57,602 nucleotides of DNA from JAUIET01 sp045105115. GTDB taxonomy: Bacteria > Pseudomonadota > Gammaproteobacteria > Pseudomonadales > JAUIET01. This document shows, in pieces, positions 52,831 to 57,602 of the stretch (positions are counted from its first letter, which is position 1; each line of letters opens with the position of its first letter). The stretch is from assembly GCA_045105115.1 (NCBI GenBank), contig JBGCDE010000103.1, positions 1-57,602 on the forward strand, read 5' to 3'. The position numbers were made by a program, and so were the translations under genes. The notes under the pieces are model-generated. The model was given only the letters and a program-made list of their open reading frames with translations, made no database searches and was not told the origin of the DNA.

Positions 52831-55248
52831 TCAGTGTGCTTTTGGCCTCACTTTTCCACGTCTTTCGCCTTCAACCGAGGTTTTCTTTTCGGTTGCCGGA
52901 TAAAAATCTTCATCAGACAAAGGTTCTGGCATATGTTCCAGAGCCAGTTCCAGCACCTGATCAATCCACTTCACCGGTCGAATTTCAAGATCTTGCTTGA
53001 TATTCTCTGGTATTTCTTTTAGATCACGCTCATTTTCTTCAGGAATAACGACGCAGCGAATGCCGCCACGATGAGCTGCCAGCAGCTTTTCTTTCAAGCC
53101 ACCAATCTTCAACACCTGGCCACGCAGGGTAATTTCACCCGTCATCGCGATATCTGATCGAACCGGAATATTCGTCAACGCAGATACCAAGGCGGTACAC
53201 ATACCAATACCTGCGCTCGGCCCATCTTTCGGCGTTGCGCCTTCAGGTACGTGGACATGAATATCAAATTTCTCATGGAAGTCTGACTTAATTCCTAACA
53301 CCTGAGCCCTGCTGCGAACAACGGTCGTGGCCGCCTGAATAGACTCTAACATCACATCGCCAAGCGAACCGGTTTTTACCTGTACGCCCTTGCCTGCCAC
53401 ACAAGCAGCTTCGATGGTAAGCAGTTCGCCACCAACCTGAGTCCAGGCAAGACCTGTTACCTGACCAACCTTATTTAACTTTTCCGCAACACCGTAGCTG
53501 AACTTATGTACACCACAATAATCTTCAAGACTGTCACTGTTGACATTGATCGGCGTTTTACTCTCGTCAATCGTAAGCTCTTTGACAACCTTACGACAGA
53601 CTTTCGCGATTTCACGCTCAAGTCCGCGAACCCCAGCTTCGCGCGTGTAGTAACGAATCAAATCTACGACCGCAGATTCATCTATATTAATTTCAGCCTT
53701 CTTCAAGCCGTTCTGACGAACCTGTTTCGGTTCAAGATAACGATGCGCGATATTGAGCTTTTCGTCTTCGGTGTAACCCGGCAAACGGATAACTTCCATG
53801 CGATCCAGTAATGGCGCCGGAATGTTCATCGAGTTAGACGTACAGATGAACATTACATCTGACAGGTCGTAGTCCACTTCCAAATAATGATCGTTAAAAC
53901 TGTGGTTTTGCTCTGGATCTAACACTTCAAGCAAAGCGGACGCGGGATCGCCGCGATGATCCATGCCCATTTTGTCAATTTCATCCAACAAAAATAGCGG
54001 GTTTCTGACACCGGCTTTAGACATTTTTTGCAGCACTTTACCAGGCAGAGATCCAATGTAGGTCCGACGGTGCCCACGTATTTCAGCTTCGTCACGCACG
54101 CCACCCAATGCCATTCTCACGAACTTTCTGTTGGTTGCCCGCGCGATTGACTCTCCCAACGAGGTTTTACCTACACCTGGGGGACCGACCAGGCACAAAA
54201 CGGGCCCTTTCAACTTCTTCACTCGCTTTTGAACGGCCAGGTATTCGAGAATGCGATCTTTAACTTCTTCCAGTCCGTAATGATCTTCATCCAGAATATT
54301 TTCGGCACGCTTTAAATCCAACTGCACACGGCTGCGCTTTTTCCAGGGAATGTTTACCATCCAATCGATGTAGCTTCTAACAACAGACGCTTCCGCCGAC
54401 ATGGGTGACATCATTTTTAATTTGGCTAACTCTGCATCCGTTTTTTCCCGTGCCTCTTTTGACATTCCGGAATCTTCAACGCGCTGCTGTAAGGCGTCAA
54501 CTTCGTTAGGGACTTCATCCATGTCGCCAATTTCTTTTTGATTGGCTTTCATTTGCTCATTCAAATAGTACTCACGCTGACTTTTCTCCATCTGCTTCTT
54601 GACTCGACCACGCACCCGTTTTTCTACGTGTATCAAGTCCAGCTCAGATTCCATCAATCCAAGCAGTTGTTCAATACGCAACTCTATATTCGCTACTTCT
54701 AACAACTCTTGCTTTTGATCAACGGTTAGCGCCATGTGCGATGCAACCGTGTCAGATAATCGCCCAGGGTCATCGATACCGGTCAGCGACGACAACACCT
54801 CTTTAGGCACCTTTTTGGTCAACTTTACGTACTGCTCAAAGTCTTTTTGCAGGGTGGCAACATAGGCCTCTGCTTCAGCCTTCTCCACTTTGCCCTCGTC
54901 AAGCTCCACTGCGCGAGCCTGAAAATAGACGCCATCGCCGTCGATACTGTCTATTGCACAACGGTTGATACCTTCAACTAAGACCTTAACCGTTCCATCC
55001 GGTAGCTTGAGCAGCTGTAAAATATTTGCAACGGTGCCTATTTCATAGAGGTCCTCGACGATTGGGTCATCCAACCCTGCATCGCGTTGTGCGACCAGCA
55101 AAATGTGCTTGTCGTTCGCCATCGCGGCCTCGAGCGCCTCAATCGATTTTTCTCGGCCCACAAACAGCGGTATCACCATGTGCGGGTAAACCACAACATC
55201 GCGAAGTGGTAGTAGGGGCAGGTCAATAATTGTTTCTGAATCAGACAT
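52831..55248 (-). CDS. lon: ATP-dependent Lon protease
   Basis: 805 residues from the ATG at 55248, which begins MSDSETIIDLPLLPLRDVVVYPHM as in the family; the frame's farther start at 55284 is not needed. N-terminal LAN domain, helical middle, AAA+ domain with Walker A GPPGVGKTSL (about 355-364) and Walker B LFLLDEIDKM, then the Ser-Lys protease domain with catalytic Ser in DGPSAGIGM (about 677; E. coli S679). Degrades misfolded and regulatory proteins. Preceded by the clpX terminator. Confidence 0.97.
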   Translation of the reverse strand: MSDSETIIDLPLLPLRDVVVYPHMVIPLFVGREKSIEALEAAMANDKHILLVAQRDAGLDDPIVEDLYEIGTVANILQLLKLPDGTVKVLVEGINRCAIDSIDGDGVYFQARAVELDEGKVEKAEAEAYVATLQKDFEQYVKLTKKVPKEVLSSLTGIDDPGRLSDTVASHMALTVDQKQELLEVANIELRIEQLLGLMESELDLIHVEKRVRGRVKKQMEKSQREYYLNEQMKANQKEIGDMDEVPNEVDALQQRVEDSGMSKEAREKTDAELAKLKMMSPMSAEASVVRSYIDWMVNIPWKKRSRVQLDLKRAENILDEDHYGLEEVKDRILEYLAVQKRVKKLKGPVLCLVGPPGVGKTSLGESIARATNRKFVRMALGGVRDEAEIRGHRRTYIGSLPGKVLQKMSKAGVRNPLFLLDEIDKMGMDHRGDPASALLEVLDPEQNHSFNDHYLEVDYDLSDVMFICTSNSMNIPAPLLDRMEVIRLPGYTEDEKLNIAHRYLEPKQVRQNGLKKAEINIDESAVVDLIRYYTREAGVRGLEREIAKVCRKVVKELTIDESKTPINVNSDSLEDYCGVHKFSYGVAEKLNKVGQVTGLAWTQVGGELLTIEAACVAGKGVQVKTGSLGDVMLESIQAATTVVRSRAQVLGIKSDFHEKFDIHVHVPEGATPKDGPSAGIGMCTALVSALTNIPVRSDIAMTGEITLRGQVLKIGGLKEKLLAAHRGGIRCVVIPEENERDLKEIPENIKQDLEIRPVKWIDQVLELALEHMPEPLSDEDFYPATEKKTSVEGERRGKVRPKAH

Positions 55249-55325
55249 ATACGACGAAAGATGACGAACGGTAGAAGTCGTCAATATACAGGATGCAACG
55301 CCGCAATGCTTGTGAAAAAGGCGCT

Positions 55326-55351
55326 AAAAAACCCGGCTGAAACCGGGTTTT
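55326..55351 (-). terminator. Intrinsic terminator after clpX
   Basis: A perfect 10-bp stem AAAAACCCGG/CCGGGTTTTT has a 6-nt loop and flanking A/T-runs, so it could work on either strand; on the minus strand it follows clpX (stop at 55393) and separates it from lon. Confidence 0.9.
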
Positions 55352-55392
55352 TGGTGTGTCACATGAGTAGGCGTGTTGCCCGCCTCACAAAA

Positions 55393-56724
55393 TTATTCCT
55401 TGGGGCCAGCCTTGCCATTTTGCGCGGTTTTCGGCGCAGCTTGCGCGTCGTCATCCTCGGCCTTGCTAGGCTCGGCTTCATACACCAATAGAGGTTCTGA
55501 ATCACCCGTGATAACAGACCCGTCGATGACTACCTTGCTAACATTGTCTTGCGACGGAATGTTGTACATAGTGTCCAAGAGAACGGATTCAAGAATTGAG
55601 CGCAAACCTCTAGCACCGGTTTTTCGCTGCATCGCCTTTTCAGCAATCGCGCTCAAGCCGTCTTCGCGGAAGTCAACTTCAACGTTTTCCATCTCGAACA
55701 GCTTACTATATTGTTTTGTAAGCGAATTACGAGGTTCGGTAAGAATTCGCACCAAGGCCTCTGCATCAAGCTCTTCCAATGTGGCGATGACAGGCAGTCG
55801 GCCAACAAACTCTGGGATCAATCCGTAGCGAACTAAATCTTCTGGCTCAAGGTCTTTCAGCACAGTGCCGAAACTCTTGGCATCTTTGCTTTTAACCTCG
55901 GCGTTAAATCCGATGCCACTTTTCTCTGAGCGATCACGAATAACCTTATCCAGGCCGGCAAAAGCACCACCGCAGATAAATAGAATATTCGACGTATCCA
56001 CTTGCAAGAATTCTTGCTGCGGATGCTTACGCCCACCTTGCGGTGGCACCGAGGCAACAGTGCCTTCAATAAGCTTCAAAAGTGCCTGCTGTACACCCTC
56101 TCCAGATACGTCTCGGGTAATCGAAGGGTTGTCTGACTTACGTGAGATTTTGTCAATTTCGTCAATATAAACAATGCCCATCTGAGCCTTGTCTACGTCA
56201 TAGTCGCATTTCTGCAGCAGCTTCTGAATAATATTTTCAACGTCTTCACCCACGTAACCTGCTTCGGTCAGTGTGGTGGCATCAGCAATCGTAAATGGCA
56301 CATCAAGCAAACGAGCCAAGGTTTCAGCCAGCAGCGTCTTACCACTGCCGGTGGGTCCGACCAGCAAAATATTACTCTTGCCTAATTCGACTTCGTCTTT
56401 CTTCGCATCACCATGCTTAAGTCGTTTGTAATGGTTGTAGACCGCAACAGCCAATACTTTCTTGGCCCGTGCCTGACCAATCACATACTCATCCAGAATC
56501 ACATTGATTTCATGTGGGGTTGGCAACTTATCTTGCTGAGCATCGCTGCTGCCTTCCTGAACCTCTTCACGAATGATGTCATTGCACAGATCAACACACT
56601 CGTCACAGATAAAGACCGATGGCCCGGCGATTAGTTTACGAACCTCATGCTGACTTTTGCCACAGAATGAGCAATAAAGCAGTTTGCCTGAGTCGTCGTT
56701 GTTGCCTGTGTTGTCTTCTGCCAT
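55393..56724 (-). CDS. clpX: ClpX ATPase subunit of the ClpXP protease
   Basis: 443 residues. The zinc-binding domain has C18, C21, C40 and C43 (YCSFCGKSQHEV, FICDECVDLC), followed by the AAA+ domain with Walker A GPTGSGKT (about 125-132), Walker B VYIDEIDKI and the pore loop GYVGEDVE. The IGF-type loop that docks ClpP is expected in the RSEKSGIGFNAEV region. The C-terminal tail is acidic (EPSKAEDDDAQAA). It follows clpP across a 156-nt gap. Confidence 0.97.
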   Translation of the reverse strand: MAEDNTGNNDDSGKLLYCSFCGKSQHEVRKLIAGPSVFICDECVDLCNDIIREEVQEGSSDAQQDKLPTPHEINVILDEYVIGQARAKKVLAVAVYNHYKRLKHGDAKKDEVELGKSNILLVGPTGSGKTLLAETLARLLDVPFTIADATTLTEAGYVGEDVENIIQKLLQKCDYDVDKAQMGIVYIDEIDKISRKSDNPSITRDVSGEGVQQALLKLIEGTVASVPPQGGRKHPQQEFLQVDTSNILFICGGAFAGLDKVIRDRSEKSGIGFNAEVKSKDAKSFGTVLKDLEPEDLVRYGLIPEFVGRLPVIATLEELDAEALVRILTEPRNSLTKQYSKLFEMENVEVDFREDGLSAIAEKAMQRKTGARGLRSILESVLLDTMYNIPSQDNVSKVVIDGSVITGDSEPLLVYEAEPSKAEDDDAQAAPKTAQNGKAGPKE

Positions 56725-56880
56725 TTAATCAATTACCTGTTGGTTTTTAGGCTCTGTGTCGAACCTTGTTGCCATTTACGCGCGAAGTACTTGCCAAGTG
56801 CTAAAGATGCGACCTTTTGGGTCGCTTTTCAAGCCCCTAATGGACAAAGCGATGGGTTTTTTGCGCCATCGGTCGACTTA

Positions 56881-57516
56881 TCAACCTTCGCTGGTAGACT
56901 CGCGCTTCTCCAACACTGAATCGACCAATCCGTACTCAGCTGATTGGGCGGCATTCATGAAATTGTCTCGTTCGGTATCACGCTCGATCGTTTCAATATC
57001 CTGGCCGGTATGATCGGCCATCAGTTCATTCAAACGGCGTCTGAGCACCAGAATTTCTTTGGCGTGAATGTCAATATCGGTCGCCTGGCCTTGGACACCG
57101 CTGCTTGGCTGGTGGATCATTACTCGGGAATTTGGCAGACAGTAACGTTTGCCTTTTGCGCCGCCGCTCAATAGGAATGCTCCCATGCTAGCGGCCAGCC
57201 CCATACAGGTCGTGCTGACGTCACTGCGAATGAATTGCATAGTGTCGTATATCGCCAAACCGGCCGAAACCGACCCGCCCGGCGAGTTGATATACATATT
57301 TATGTCTTTTTCGGGGTTTTCAGATTCCAGAAACAACAGCTGGGCCACAATCAAATTGGCCATGTTGTCCTCAACCGGGCCAACCACAAAAATCAGCCGT
57401 TCTTTTAACAGTCTGGAATAGATGTCGTAAGATCGTTCGCCACGCGCCGATTGCTCGACGACCATTGGCACAAGGCCCAAATTGTTCACTTGGTGATCGG
57501 AAATATGTCTAGTCAT
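56881..57516 (-). CDS. clpP: ClpP protease subunit
   Basis: 211 residues from the ATG at 57516. The catalytic triad is Ser110 in GLAASMGAFLLSGG, His135 in RVMIHQP and Asp184 in RDTERDNFM, the classical ClpP set. Forms the tetradecameric chamber fed by ClpX. A TTG directly before the ATG would add one residue. The trigger-factor gene expected upstream would lie beyond the right edge of the window. Confidence 0.97.
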   Translation of the reverse strand: MTRHISDHQVNNLGLVPMVVEQSARGERSYDIYSRLLKERLIFVVGPVEDNMANLIVAQLLFLESENPEKDINMYINSPGGSVSAGLAIYDTMQFIRSDVSTTCMGLAASMGAFLLSGGAKGKRYCLPNSRVMIHQPSSGVQGQATDIDIHAKEILVLRRRLNELMADHTGQDIETIERDTERDNFMNAAQSAEYGLVDSVLEKRESTSEG

Positions 57517-57602
57517 CAATGGCTCACTGGCAATATGGAAAGAACTGCGTGTCGGTCAGAGTAACTCCGTGATCCCGCTACGCCCCATAAGTGTAGTACT
57601 TT

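Noticed and set aside
1..57602. tRNA, rRNA, prophage, transposase or attachment sites
   Set aside because: No cloverleaf, rRNA-like sequence, integrase, transposase or terminal repeat was seen in the window.

Overview
The window is a piece of chromosome from a Gram-negative gammaproteobacterium, probably marine. The evidence is a complete type II secretion (T2SS) locus, an NhaB sodium/proton antiporter, the yafS-rnhA-dnaQ-mltD neighbourhood, and the clpP-clpX-lon-hupB-ppiD protease block, all gammaproteobacterial arrangements. I cannot name the genus. There are no rRNA or tRNA genes, no CRISPR array, no phage or transposon genes, and no sign of a recent island. Almost all of it is dense core-type coding sequence on both strands.

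Layout. 1-14232: T2SS locus. A second secretin runs in from the left edge (truncated by the window), converging on gspB-gspA. These are followed by gspM-L-K-J-I-H-G-F-E on the minus strand and a divergent gspC-gspD pair on the plus strand. The split of CD from E-M resembles the Pseudomonas xcp layout; the GspA/GspB pair resembles Aeromonas/Vibrio. 14301-17866: sohB, an unknown membrane protein, and a stand-alone ChpA-N-terminal-like helical protein. 18089-24736: nhaB, the dnaQ/rnhA/YafS-like methyltransferase operon, mltD, a lipoprotein and a small unknown gene. 24780-33627: a secreted catalase-family protein, DUF2835, a coiled-coil protein and a two-gene AddAB-type helicase/nuclease operon. 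33763-39656: DAHP synthase, nfuA, metH, DUF2970 and a 40-residue membrane peptide gene that conventional length cut-offs miss. 39943-43889: sulfite reductase with its DUF934 partner, a CPA2 antiporter and a YceI-like lipoprotein. 43999-47568: electron-transfer flavoprotein etfBA, divergent from ETF:ubiquinone oxidoreductase. 47605-47889: an unusual pair of structured inverted repeats. 47915-57516: DUF1285, serA, a phosphopantetheinyl transferase, ppiD, hupB, lon, clpX and clpP.

Functional links. The T2SS genes form one envelope machine. MltD and the two LysM/PG-related modules remodel peptidoglycan. ETF and ETF-QO pass electrons from acyl-CoA and other dehydrogenases to quinone. Sulfite reductase, SerA and MetH all feed sulfur amino acid and one-carbon metabolism. 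Lon, ClpXP and PpiD are protein quality control.

The most unusual object is the intergenic repeat pair at 47605-47889. Two hairpins have unrelated outer stems, yet their loops are both exactly 52 nt, share an identical core, and contain a second small stem that covaries around a constant TCC. I found no new multi-gene defence or mobile system.
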